From: Lysobacterales bacterium
GTDB taxonomy: Bacteria > Pseudomonadota > Gammaproteobacteria > Xanthomonadales > SZUA-38
DNA length: 56,333 bases
Assembly (NCBI GenBank): GCA_030065125.1
Contig: JASJDM010000049.1
Span: 1 to 56,333 of the forward strand
Direction: 5' to 3'
Positions within the stretch are counted from its first letter, which is position 1. Each line of letters begins with the position of its first letter. The position numbers and the translations under genes were made by a program. This document shows positions 9,019 to 17,262 of this stretch, one piece after another. The notes under the pieces were generated by a model. That model searched no databases, was not told the DNA's origin, and saw only the letters and a program-made list of their open reading frames with translations.

Positions 9019-11370
9019 TCAGCGCTGAGCGCCGTGTGAACGATAAAATTCGGAAACTTCGTTGATCCATGCGACGCGTTTTGCCGGTGCCATCAGCAGA
9101 TCAAAGCTGCCTCCGGCACGAAGCACCTCCACAAAATCGACAAGGAAGGCGTAGCGCGACTCGGCGGCAGCCAGATCCGCCTGCAGCGAGGCGTCCTGGG
9201 CGTCGACAAGCTCGGTGACGCCTACCGCACCCTTGGCATACTGGTCAGCAACGAGGTCGAGATTTGCCCTTGCCGCTTTGGCCGAGTCTCGCGATAGCGC
9301 GATGGCCGGATATGTTCCGCCGACCTGCTGCAGGGCCGCGCGCATTCGGGCGGTCACTTCTTCTCTGGTCGCATGTTTGACTGCGCGAAGCTGTTCGAGC
9401 TGATAACGGGACTGCGAGACCCGCGCTCTGATTGCGCCGCCGGCATAAAGCGGTAGGCGAGCCTGAATGCCAATGCTCCACTCATCATCATCCAGGCTGA
9501 TGTCCTGCTCGTCGGACCCGGCCCCACCACGATCGAGCGTGCGGGCTCGGCGCACGCCAAACGTCACTTCTGGCATGTACCGGCGGCGCGAGTCAGCGGT
9601 AAGCTGGCGCTGCTGCGCTTCAATTTGCCGGTCCAAACTCTCAAGCTCGGGTGAGTTGTTCAAACTCAGGTCGCGGTAGTAGCGCTGAAACAGCTCCCAA
9701 TCCAGCGGGTTGTCGACGAATTGCTGAAGCTCATCGGACTCAAGCCATGGCAGCAGGTCACCGAGGCCATCCTCTGACACCGCCACCGGCTCCTCTAACG
9801 GCTGGCTGAGAACAAGATTCAGTAGAGTCTGTGTCTGTTCGCGCACTGCGGTGGCTGCAATCAGCTCCTGCAGGTCTCGAGCGATTTGGCTTTCCCATCG
9901 CAGGACGTCTGCTCGGCCCGAGTAACCAATGCGGTTGCGCGTTCTGGCCAGGTCCAGGTTTGTGCGCGTCACCTCCACATTGGATTTGCGGACAGCCTCT
10001 AGTGCCATGGCCCGCATCGCCGTCAGATAGGCGGTTGCCGCGGCCTGCATCGTATCGAGCAGCGCGGATCGATAATCGCGGTCTGTGGCCTCATAAAGTA
10101 GCTCTGAGATCCGGTGGTTTGCTGCAAGCTGATCGGCGTATATCACCTGCGAACCCAGTACCTCTGCCTGCGTCAATTCCTCGCCGGCGAGGAATAGAGC
10201 GCGGTCTTCGTCAATCCGCGTGTACACCGCACCCAGATTTAGCTGAGGCAGGAGCGCCGACCGAGCCAGCCGGATGTCGTCCCGAGCGATATCCACGGAA
10301 TAGCCAAGCGCTTCCAGCGCAGGATTGGCTGCAACCGCCTGCTCGATTGCCCTGACAAGGCTGATGACACCGCCGGTAGCGGACGGCTGTTCAAACAGCA
10401 GTTCTGCGTCGTTCATCGTCTCCCAGCTCGGGGCGAAGCCGATTGCCGCCGCCGTTTGCATGTTGATGACGGTACGGCCTCGAGTGTCAAAGCTGACGCT
10501 TAGATCTCCTGCGTTCACACCTCGAAGCATGCGTTGGATCAGGGTTGCGATGCGGCGTGCCGTGTTGACTTCGTTAACGGTTGTTCCCGAGGACGCGGCC
10601 ATAACGCCTTTGACAACCTCCGCGCGCCCCAAAGACGAAAAGCTGGGCAGCTTGCTAGCGTTGATCCCTTGAATAAGCTGCTTGAATTGGGATGGGTCGA
10701 ACCGCGGCAACGGCGTGAGGTAGACGGCATCCACATCATTGTCGATGGCGGCCAGCACTTCGGACGCCGAGCGGACCGCCGGCGTGATGCTGATATTGAC
10801 ATTGAGTTCGCGCGCGAGCTCGGCGACAAAATCTGACAGGCCTGGTAATGCCTCGATCCAGGAGGCGTCAGCCACCAATACCGCGTGACGAAAATCCACG
10901 AGCCGCTGAAAATCCTGCAGTTCTCGGCGCACCCCACCAAAGTCGTAGAGGTAAACAAAATTGCGCCGCCCGCTGGTTTCATCTTTCAGGGGCAGGTTTT
11001 GCAGTTGCGTATCGGCGACAAATGGCGCGAGCACCGGTTTGGGTAAAGCGCTGAGAGCTGCGGCTTCCGAAGGCGCAAGGAGCCCCACGGCGAGAACAAT
11101 ATCGACGGCTGGATCAGCGAGCTGTTGCTGAAGGGCGCGACGAACGCCGGCCGGGGTCCAGCTGCCGTCCAGCTGTTTCGTCTCTGGCAGGCTGATTTGG
11201 TGCTCCTTGCCGAGGAGCGCCTGCACTTCCTGTTGAACTACCGCGAGGGAAACAGGCTGACGAGCCATCGGTCCGTCGAGAACAACGCCGATGACAACTT
11301 CCCTGGCCTGCGTCGCGGATGCCAGAACCAGCGAGGCCAATAGGCCAAAGATCGTACAACGTAATCGCAT
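9019..11370 (-). CDS. TolC-type outer-membrane protein fused to an N-terminal periplasmic-binding domain
   Basis: 783 residues, far longer than an ordinary TolC homologue (about 430-490). Residues 1-22 are a signal peptide. Residues about 23-310 (REVVIGVVLDGPMAR, DIVLAVGLLAPSEAAAL, RHAVLVADASW, DAVYLTPLPRFD) look like a type-1 periplasmic-binding (ABC_sub_bind-like) fold. From about 330 (GGVISLVRAIEQAVAANPALEALGY) to the end are the two OEP repeats of a TolC channel, including LLPQLNLGAVYTRID and ARANLDLVADQYAKGAVG. The ATG at 11370 has GGGAG upstream. It heads the operon with adaptor and permease. A ligand-binding head on the exit duct suggests substrate sensing or capture, which is inference. 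Confidence 0.87.
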   Translation of the reverse strand: MRLRCTIFGLLASLVLASATQAREVVIGVVLDGPMARQPVSLAVVQQEVQALLGKEHQISLPETKQLDGSWTPAGVRRALQQQLADPAVDIVLAVGLLAPSEAAALSALPKPVLAPFVADTQLQNLPLKDETSGRRNFVYLYDFGGVRRELQDFQRLVDFRHAVLVADASWIEALPGLSDFVAELARELNVNISITPAVRSASEVLAAIDNDVDAVYLTPLPRFDPSQFKQLIQGINASKLPSFSSLGRAEVVKGVMAASSGTTVNEVNTARRIATLIQRMLRGVNAGDLSVSFDTRGRTVINMQTAAAIGFAPSWETMNDAELLFEQPSATGGVISLVRAIEQAVAANPALEALGYSVDIARDDIRLARSALLPQLNLGAVYTRIDEDRALFLAGEELTQAEVLGSQVIYADQLAANHRISELLYEATDRDYRSALLDTMQAAATAYLTAMRAMALEAVRKSNVEVTRTNLDLARTRNRIGYSGRADVLRWESQIARDLQELIAATAVREQTQTLLNLVLSQPLEEPVAVSEDGLGDLLPWLESDELQQFVDNPLDWELFQRYYRDLSLNNSPELESLDRQIEAQQRQLTADSRRRYMPEVTFGVRRARTLDRGGAGSDEQDISLDDDEWSIGIQARLPLYAGGAIRARVSQSRYQLEQLRAVKHATREEVTARMRAALQQVGGTYPAIALSRDSAKAARANLDLVADQYAKGAVGVTELVDAQDASLQADLAAAESRYAFLVDFVEVLRAGGSFDLLMAPAKRVAWINEVSEFYRSHGAQR

Positions 11371-11497
11371 CTACCCACTCCCGGATTTTCAACGCGAGGC
11401 GGCTTTCGGCCGCGCTCAGCAGGAGAAGCGATCTTGTTCGAGGCCCGGACGAGTCGGAAGTGATTTACAGTAAGTTACATAGCCCACTTTTTGCCGC

Positions 11498-11522
11498 TAA
11501 CCCCTGAGGGAATAGGGGGTTA
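11498..11522. other. Hairpin overlapping the stop codon of the TPR regulator
   Basis: TAACCCC (11498-11504) pairs with GGGGTTA (11516-11522) across an 11-nt loop, and the right arm includes the stop codon of the gene that ends at 11520. No T-run follows on the minus strand, so termination is uncertain. It lies in the 149-bp gap before the TolC-like gene. Confidence 0.35.
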
Positions 11523-13109
11523 CGTCGGTTTCAGGCCCGCCTTGCGCAAGCCCTCAAGGCACCTTCGGCGAAGCGTTTCGTCCTTGATCATGCGCTCCAG
11601 CTCGTCATGAACCTCAGTTTCAATGTTGGGGCGCAGGCTCAGGAGGACGGCGGTTTCGTCACTGGCGTCGCTGACCCGACCCAGCTGACCAAGCACCATC
11701 GCCCGGATTAGATGAACCCAGAAAAACCCCGGCATATTCACCCGATGAGAGTACGCAAGCGCGCCGGCATCATCGCCTCTGCGATAGCAGTCCAAAATCA
11801 AAGGAAAGTAGCTGGCAGGCGTGTGGAACGGGCTCATTTCCTGTGACCGGGCAATGAGTGGCAGTCCCTTTTCCCAGCGTCCGGCAAAGCAGTAGAAGAG
11901 ACCTAGATAGGTCACGGTTTCGGCATCGTTCGGGTTGAGTTCCAAGGCGCGTTCACCGTGCGCAAAGGCGCGGTCCAGTTTGCCCTGGAGATACTCCACA
12001 AACAGGAGTGACTCGCAGGCCTTGTAGTTGCGCGGGTCCAGTTTCAGCGCCCGCTGCGCGTAGTCTGCGGCTCGATCAAGCGCTGGAGCATCCTGTGTCT
12101 TCGGATTGAATCGAAACATTATTTCATCGATTGTCAGGGCGGACAGGGCAAACCATCCCATGGAGTAATCCGGATGTTCACGGGTGATGACTTCAAATTC
12201 ATCGCGCACCGCTTTGTGCGTGCTCGGCTCCAGAACCCGCAGGTAGCCGTAGTACCGCAGCAGCGCCTGGTAGGTCGCCAACGAAGGAATAGACCGATTG
12301 GCGTGCTGTGCCAATTCATGACGGGAGATCAGGCCATGGGGCTCGGCCGTGCTGGCAACCACTTTGGCCGCAATTTCGTCCTGCAATTTGAGAACATCGT
12401 CGGGCACAAAAGTCCGATCATAGGACTCCGACCACACGTGGGCCCCGCTGGTCGTATCTAGCAACTGTGTTGTAATGCGCAGAGCGTTTCCGGCATGACG
12501 AACGCTTCCCTCGAGAACGTAATTCACCTCCAGCTCCCGTCCCAACGCGCGTACATCGACCGGCCTGTTTTTGTACTGAAAGCTGGTGTTTTGCGCGAGC
12601 ACGAATAGCGTTGTGAAGCGTGCAAGGTTAGCGATGATTTCATCGGTCAGACCGTCAGCGAGGAGCTTGTCTTCTTCGACCAGACTCATGGATTTGAACG
12701 GCAAGACAATTATCGCGGGCCCTGACGGCACCGGCGCGGGCGGCAAGTTGCTCTTTGAAAGAGGGGTGTCGGCTTCCCCGGGCGAAAACTCGGCAGCGTA
12801 GCCACCTTTGGGCACCACAATGCGAACCGGATCACGTCGGCCCGACTCATAGTAATACTGATCCAGAAGTCTGCGCAGTCGCCCGGCTTCGACGCGAACG
12901 ATGGAATCGATCTGCGGATCGAAATCGCTGCCGCGATCGAAAACTTCCAGGCCGAGGTTGTAGCCCTTCAGACAGCGCTCATTACCCGCTAGCGTCTGCT
13001 CGACGATGTGGCTCAGAAATCGGCAAATGCGCTCGGAACCGGCAAATTGCTCACTGGAGAGCAGCCGGTCAAGCTGCGCCCGGACGTCAGCTTCGCTTAC
13101 CGTTTGCAA
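11520..13109 (-). CDS. TPR protein with N-terminal winged-helix-like and TolB-like domains
   Basis: 529 residues. Three parts are visible. Residues 1-110 (VRAQLDRLLSS to VPKGGYAAEF) match the N-terminal region common to large TPR/adenylate-cyclase-like proteins of proteobacteria, with the recurrent FDPQIDSIVRVEAGRLRRLL. Residues about 130-250 (AIIVLPFKSMS, LLADGLTDEIIANL, YVLEGSVRHAGNALRITTQL) are a TolB-N/FlgO-like domain. The rest is TPR-like (ALKLDPRNYKACESLL, ALELNPNDAETVTYLGL). The start codon is TTG, preceded by a strong GGGGGGAAC. No catalytic cyclase domain is present. It may regulate the efflux/pqi operon that begins 149 bp downstream on the same strand, but this is only proximity. 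Confidence 0.75.
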   Translation of the reverse strand: MQTVSEADVRAQLDRLLSSEQFAGSERICRFLSHIVEQTLAGNERCLKGYNLGLEVFDRGSDFDPQIDSIVRVEAGRLRRLLDQYYYESGRRDPVRIVVPKGGYAAEFSPGEADTPLSKSNLPPAPVPSGPAIIVLPFKSMSLVEEDKLLADGLTDEIIANLARFTTLFVLAQNTSFQYKNRPVDVRALGRELEVNYVLEGSVRHAGNALRITTQLLDTTSGAHVWSESYDRTFVPDDVLKLQDEIAAKVVASTAEPHGLISRHELAQHANRSIPSLATYQALLRYYGYLRVLEPSTHKAVRDEFEVITREHPDYSMGWFALSALTIDEIMFRFNPKTQDAPALDRAADYAQRALKLDPRNYKACESLLFVEYLQGKLDRAFAHGERALELNPNDAETVTYLGLFYCFAGRWEKGLPLIARSQEMSPFHTPASYFPLILDCYRRGDDAGALAYSHRVNMPGFFWVHLIRAMVLGQLGRVSDASDETAVLLSLRPNIETEVHDELERMIKDETLRRRCLEGLRKAGLKPT

Positions 13110-13261
13110 TTTGTTCCCCCCACAAGCAACGGTGCTGTTCCAGCCTAACGTGGTCCGCCTGGACTGTCTAGCTGGTTATCCGCTAACAGTGACTTACTGC
13201 CACGCCCGTCTCGAATTGGGCAAGATTGGGCCCTGACTCGCGGTCCTGCCGAGGGCATCCA

Positions 13262-15472
13262 ATGGAAGTGAGTGAAGAGAAAAATGACACCAGTGCAGCA
13301 TTGCTACCTGCTAGGGAGACGCTTCGTTCTGTGTTCGACAATCTTCCCGGCATCACTTATCGCCTCAGTCTAAACAACGACGTGCGACTCCTACATCTGG
13401 CGGGAGACGTCGTGGCGTTTACGGGCAGGCCACCGGAATTTTTTGAGAACGACCCCCAACAGCGGCTACTCGAGTGCGTTGTGCCAGATGATCAGGAGCA
13501 ATTTCTCGATCAATTCGCCAAGGCTGTACAAAGCACCAGCTCCTATCAGGGAGAATACAGAATCCGAACTCCTGCCGGCGAGGAACGCTGGGTGCATGAG
13601 CGTGCGTCAGTCCGGTCGGAAAAGGGCACGACCGTCATCGACGGACTGATTCTGGATATCTCGGAAAGGAAAAAAGTAGAACATGCTCTTGCGCGCAGCG
13701 AAGCTCGCTACCGAGCGATATTCGAGCACACTGGCGAAGGCTGTTTGATTATTGATGACTCCCTGGTTTGCCGGGACTTCAACGCGGCCATGAGCCATAT
13801 ACTCGGGTTAGAGCCGTCACAATCCACAGAGCTATCCGCCAACAGCTATTTGGACGACCAGGCTATCGTTTGTTTGAAATCCGTTGACGTCAATAGCTCA
13901 CGATCTTTCGAGACCGAACTGACCTTCGACGACGGACGCCGGGTTCCCTGCTTTCTGAACGCCACTGCGTTGGCAAATCAAAAGGGAGATCGTTCTGGTT
14001 GGTTTGTCATCGTCCGGGACCTCACCCGCTGGGCGGCCGCTCAAGAAGAAATCAGGATCGCCAGGGATGCGGCGGAAGAAGCGAGCCGGGCCAAGAGCGA
14101 GTTTCTTTCGAATATGAGCCACGAACTGCGAACGCCGCTCAACGGCGTGCTGGGGCACACTCAGATCCTGCTGCGTGACGCGAATCGATCCGCGCCGGAT
14201 CGTCGTTCGCTGGAAGCGATCCGAAGTTGCGGAACACATCTACTCTCGCTGATCAACGAGGTTTTGGACCTGGCAAAGATCGAAGCGGGGAGGCTGGAAA
14301 AGAACCTGCACGTTGTCGATCTGGAGAAACTGCTGGACCAGGTTCGGACTATTGTTTCACAGCAGGCTTTGGCAAAGAGCCTATCCATCGCATTCAATGT
14401 CGATCCGTGTGTGCCGCGTCACGTCAGTACCGATGGCAACAAGCTCAAGCAGATTCTGATCAATCTCGCGAACAACGCCATCAAGTTCACTGACGTTGGG
14501 AGCGTCACTTTGCGGGTCATTGAAGTGGCACCCGACCGGTTTCGCTTTTCGGTTGAGGACACAGGGCCGGGCATCGACACCCCGGATCTTGAACGGATCT
14601 TTGAGCCTTTTGTCCAAACAGATACCAGCCGGGGAAAAGGAGGCACCGGTCTCGGGCTCACAATCTGCCAGCGATTTCTCGCCATCATGGACAGCAAGCT
14701 GGAAGTCGAATCCCGGCCGGGGTCTGGCAGCGTTTTTTCCTTCACGATTGTTCTTACCGAGGTTGAGGATTCCGACTTACCCCACCCGTCGGAAGATCTA
14801 CTTGGCGACCATCTTCAGCTCAAGATCCCCGAGGGCCGCGAGATAAGTGTGCTAATCGCAGATGATCGCGAGGAAAACCGCGAGATCCTGAGTCAGCTGC
14901 TAAGCTCGCTAGGAATCGCGTCGGTTTCCGTCAGCAACGGCCAGGAGGCGCTGCAAGCACTGAACGATGAGATTGCCGACCTCGTGTTGATGGATGTGCG
15001 AATGCCGGTCATGAATGGGCTAGAGGCCACTCGCAGGATTAAGGACGATCCTCGTTTCGGCAACTTACCCGTGATTGCGGTGTCTGCCAGCGTGTTTGCC
15101 AATCAACGGCGGCGCGTTTTCGACTCGGGCTACGACGACTTTCTTGCAAAACCCTTACGCCTTCCCGAACTTGCGCAAAAGCTCTCGCAGCACCTGGATA
15201 TTGAGCTGACCATGGGGCCCCGTGAGGTCGAAAGCAAAAAAATAGACGCAACGGCGCTGATCGGCCGGCGTGAAGCGAAACGGGTAGCCGACGTCCTGCT
15301 TTCCCTCACCCGTAGCGGGGACATCGAGCAGATTTCCAGCTTCACCGAACAACTAGATGGCCCGGAATTCTCAGTACTGGCTGGCGATCTCAGAGCGCGG
15401 GTTGCTGCGTTCGATCTGCGTGGGATAAGGGTCATGGCCGAGGAATTGCTCGGGGAGGACGCGGATGATTGA
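13262..15472 (+). CDS. PAS-PAS hybrid histidine kinase with receiver domain
   Basis: About 736 residues from the ATG at 13262 (MEVSEEKND), which has GAGGG upstream. No membrane segment is seen, so it is cytosolic. Two PAS domains (SVFDNLPGITYRLSLN; YRAIFEHTGEGCLIID) are followed by a HisKA domain with the phospho-acceptor box SNMSHELRTPLNG and by HATPase_c with N box NNAIKF, G1 box DTGPGID and G2 box GKGGTGLGLTI. A receiver domain then carries DLVLMDVRMPVMNG, with the phosphorylated Asp in LMDVRMP, and ends in FLAKPL. About 90 residues follow with no clear HPt histidine. It overlaps the next gene by 8 bp, so kinase and phosphatase are produced together. Confidence 0.92.
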   Translation: MEVSEEKNDTSAALLPARETLRSVFDNLPGITYRLSLNNDVRLLHLAGDVVAFTGRPPEFFENDPQQRLLECVVPDDQEQFLDQFAKAVQSTSSYQGEYRIRTPAGEERWVHERASVRSEKGTTVIDGLILDISERKKVEHALARSEARYRAIFEHTGEGCLIIDDSLVCRDFNAAMSHILGLEPSQSTELSANSYLDDQAIVCLKSVDVNSSRSFETELTFDDGRRVPCFLNATALANQKGDRSGWFVIVRDLTRWAAAQEEIRIARDAAEEASRAKSEFLSNMSHELRTPLNGVLGHTQILLRDANRSAPDRRSLEAIRSCGTHLLSLINEVLDLAKIEAGRLEKNLHVVDLEKLLDQVRTIVSQQALAKSLSIAFNVDPCVPRHVSTDGNKLKQILINLANNAIKFTDVGSVTLRVIEVAPDRFRFSVEDTGPGIDTPDLERIFEPFVQTDTSRGKGGTGLGLTICQRFLAIMDSKLEVESRPGSGSVFSFTIVLTEVEDSDLPHPSEDLLGDHLQLKIPEGREISVLIADDREENREILSQLLSSLGIASVSVSNGQEALQALNDEIADLVLMDVRMPVMNGLEATRRIKDDPRFGNLPVIAVSASVFANQRRRVFDSGYDDFLAKPLRLPELAQKLSQHLDIELTMGPREVESKKIDATALIGRREAKRVADVLLSLTRSGDIEQISSFTEQLDGPEFSVLAGDLRARVAAFDLRGIRVMAEELLGEDADD

Positions 15473-16673
15473 GAGTTCGCAGACGGTTCTAGTCGTTGAT
15501 GATAACCCAACCAATCTCCAAGTGCTTTACAAGACTTTGCAACCAGCCGGTTACCGAATACTGATCGCTTCACAGGGCCAAGACGCAGTGGAAATCGCAA
15601 AAGCCGAAAAGCCAGACCTCGTGCTGCTCGACATCATGATGCCACCCGGCATCGATGGCTTTGAGACCCTGCGGCGGCTGCAGAGTCACTCCGAAACACA
15701 GGGCGTTTCAGTGGTCATGTTGTCATCGCTTGATGACACTCAGTCGAAGTTGAGGTGCTTTGAAGCAGGCGCTGTCGATTATGTTGCGAAACCCTTCCAG
15801 GCCGAAGAGGTGATGGCGCGGGTTTCGACGCAGCTGAGGCTCTCTGAATTGCAGCGCCGACTCGAAAAGGAAAAGACCGTTTTGAAGGTTGCGAATGAGA
15901 AGATGCAAAAGGACCTTGACACCGCCGCACGAATCCAGCGTTCTTTGCTTCCAGCGCAACTGCCGCAAGTCGACAACTACGATTTTGCATGGCGGTGCCG
16001 ACCCTGCGCCACGCTGGGTGGCGACGCCCTGGATATCTTCCGAATCAACGATCGAGTTGTTGGCTTTTACCTGCTAGACGTAAGCGGACATGGTGTCCCT
16101 TCGGCACTATTGGCGGTCGCCGTCGGCCGCAGTCTCGCTCCGCGTACGGACCACTCATCAATTGTCATCAGCCCTGACTTGAGGAAAAACAGCCTAAACG
16201 CAGTTGCGCCGGCAGAAGTTGCGCGACGCTTGAATAGGATATTTCCACTCGACTCCAGCAACCCCCATTTCTTTACCATGTTCTACGCTACCTTGAACGT
16301 GTTGACCGGTAGCGTTGACTACGTCTCAGCAGGACACCCTGGGCCGATTCGCATAGATGCCAATGGTTATGCACATCTGGTCAGCGACGGTTGCGCTCCC
16401 ATCGGCGTGGACTGCGATCAGACCTTTAAGAGTCGTCAGTTTCAGATGTCGCCCGGCGAGCGCCTGTTTGTCTATTCAGACGGCTTGTATGAGCAGCGCA
16501 ACGAAGAGGGTCTGCGATGCGGTCAGCAATGGCTAATGGAAACCGTCGCCGCTGCGCCGACAACAGCGAGCAAAACTGTTGAATCCGTTTTTGAATCGCT
16601 GGCAGAGTGGTCGAGAGATGTACCCATCGCTGACGATCTGTCGGCTATCTGTCTGTCGCGGAACAGCAAATAG
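15465..16673 (+). CDS. Response regulator with PP2C (RsbU/SpoIIE-type) phosphatase output
   Basis: 402 residues. The receiver domain is at about 7-125 (VLVVDDNPTNL, phospho-Asp in LVLLDIMMPPGIDG, Lys in VAKPF). A coiled-coil linker (LSELQRRLEKEKTVLKVANEKMQ) leads to a PP2C domain at about 150-400: AARIQRSLLPAQLP, LGGDALDIF, LLDVSGHGVPSALL, YVSAGHPGP, FVYSDGLYEQRN and DDLSAICL. The metal-binding aspartates are retained. Such proteins dephosphorylate a STAS-domain anti-anti-sigma factor in partner switching, but no STAS or HPK/RsbW gene lies in this window, so the partner is elsewhere. The upstream hybrid kinase is the obvious phosphodonor. Confidence 0.92.
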   Translation: MIESSQTVLVVDDNPTNLQVLYKTLQPAGYRILIASQGQDAVEIAKAEKPDLVLLDIMMPPGIDGFETLRRLQSHSETQGVSVVMLSSLDDTQSKLRCFEAGAVDYVAKPFQAEEVMARVSTQLRLSELQRRLEKEKTVLKVANEKMQKDLDTAARIQRSLLPAQLPQVDNYDFAWRCRPCATLGGDALDIFRINDRVVGFYLLDVSGHGVPSALLAVAVGRSLAPRTDHSSIVISPDLRKNSLNAVAPAEVARRLNRIFPLDSSNPHFFTMFYATLNVLTGSVDYVSAGHPGPIRIDANGYAHLVSDGCAPIGVDCDQTFKSRQFQMSPGERLFVYSDGLYEQRNEEGLRCGQQWLMETVAAAPTTASKTVESVFESLAEWSRDVPIADDLSAICLSRNSK

Positions 16674-16883
16674 GGGTTTTGTACGCAGGTTTGGGTCGCT
16701 TCGTCGCACCTCGGGCGGGAGCGTCGATAATGGTAATTTATTGAACTTGTAGTCTTTCCCCAGGTTGGAATAAACCATTCCAAGCAATAGGTCTGGAGTC
16801 ACGTCTTGCGTGGTGTCGAATCGAGCCTCAGCAACGGCTTCGAGTATCGGATATTTCCGGAGTCGGAGCGGTATTGCTGTCAA
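16674..16883 (-). pseudogene. Truncated TIGR04255-family gene, N-terminal remnant
   Basis: About 70 residues from a TTG at 16883 with GGGGG upstream. PLRLRKYPILEAVAEARF, MVYSNLGKDY, LPPEVRRSDPNLR and KPLF follow the N-terminal pattern of the TIGR04255 family as I remember it (full proteins about 250 residues). The resemblance stops at the base next to the TAG of the preceding phosphatase gene. Beyond that the frame only reads antisense through the phosphatase. The rest of the gene is gone, so this is a broken gene whose 3' part was lost at the junction. Function of the family is unknown. Confidence 0.6.
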
Positions 16884-17056
16884 CCGAAGTTACCCCCTTG
16901 TGTTGGTCGGATGGTAACAAATGGGCCGCATGAATTCTCAGCAAAATTAGACAGTGTTGCCGCCGTATAGCACACGATGAATCACACTGAGCCTATTGTG
17001 GTCACAACAAAAAATTAGATGTGCGGCGGTAGGTATTTGAATGTTATAGGTTTTAT
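16884..17056. other. Non-coding gap between remnant gene and tRNA-Val 3' end
   Basis: AT-richer than its surroundings, with no supported reading frame. It lies directly downstream of the tRNA 3' end (CCA side), where tRNA-integrating elements normally sit. I see no integrase gene and no obvious second copy of the tRNA 3' end on this side within the window. Confidence 0.4.
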
Positions 17057-17132
17057 TGGTGGGCGATACTGGGCTTGAACCAGTGACCTCTGCAATGTGA
17101 CTGCAGCGCTCTCCCAACTGAGCTAATCGCCC
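17057..17132 (-). tRNA. tRNA-Val (anticodon CAC)
   Basis: Read on the minus strand, the 76-nt gene starts GGGCGAT and ends ATCGCCC-A-CCA, so CCA is encoded. The acceptor stem pairs over 7 bp. The D-arm is GCTC...GAGC, the anticodon stem CTGCA/TGCAG encloses the loop GTCACAT, and the T-arm is ACTGG-TTCAAGC-CCAGT. U33 is followed by CAC, which reads GTG valine codons. Position 32 is G rather than the usual pyrimidine. The gene lies where the window's base composition changes. Confidence 0.93.
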
Positions 17133-17262
17133 GCCCGGTGTGGGTCGCACATTCTACACATTTTGGCATCAGGCGCCAGTCGCGGCGCGTGGAACTGACG
17201 CCGCCAGATCCGATCTCCCACTGGCAAAGCGTAGTTGTACGTTCGCAAACCATCCGGGTGAA

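Noticed and set aside
16884..17056. Integrase or att duplicate beside tRNA-Val
   Set aside because: No integrase-like frame, and no visible second copy of the tRNA 3' end in the left block by eye.
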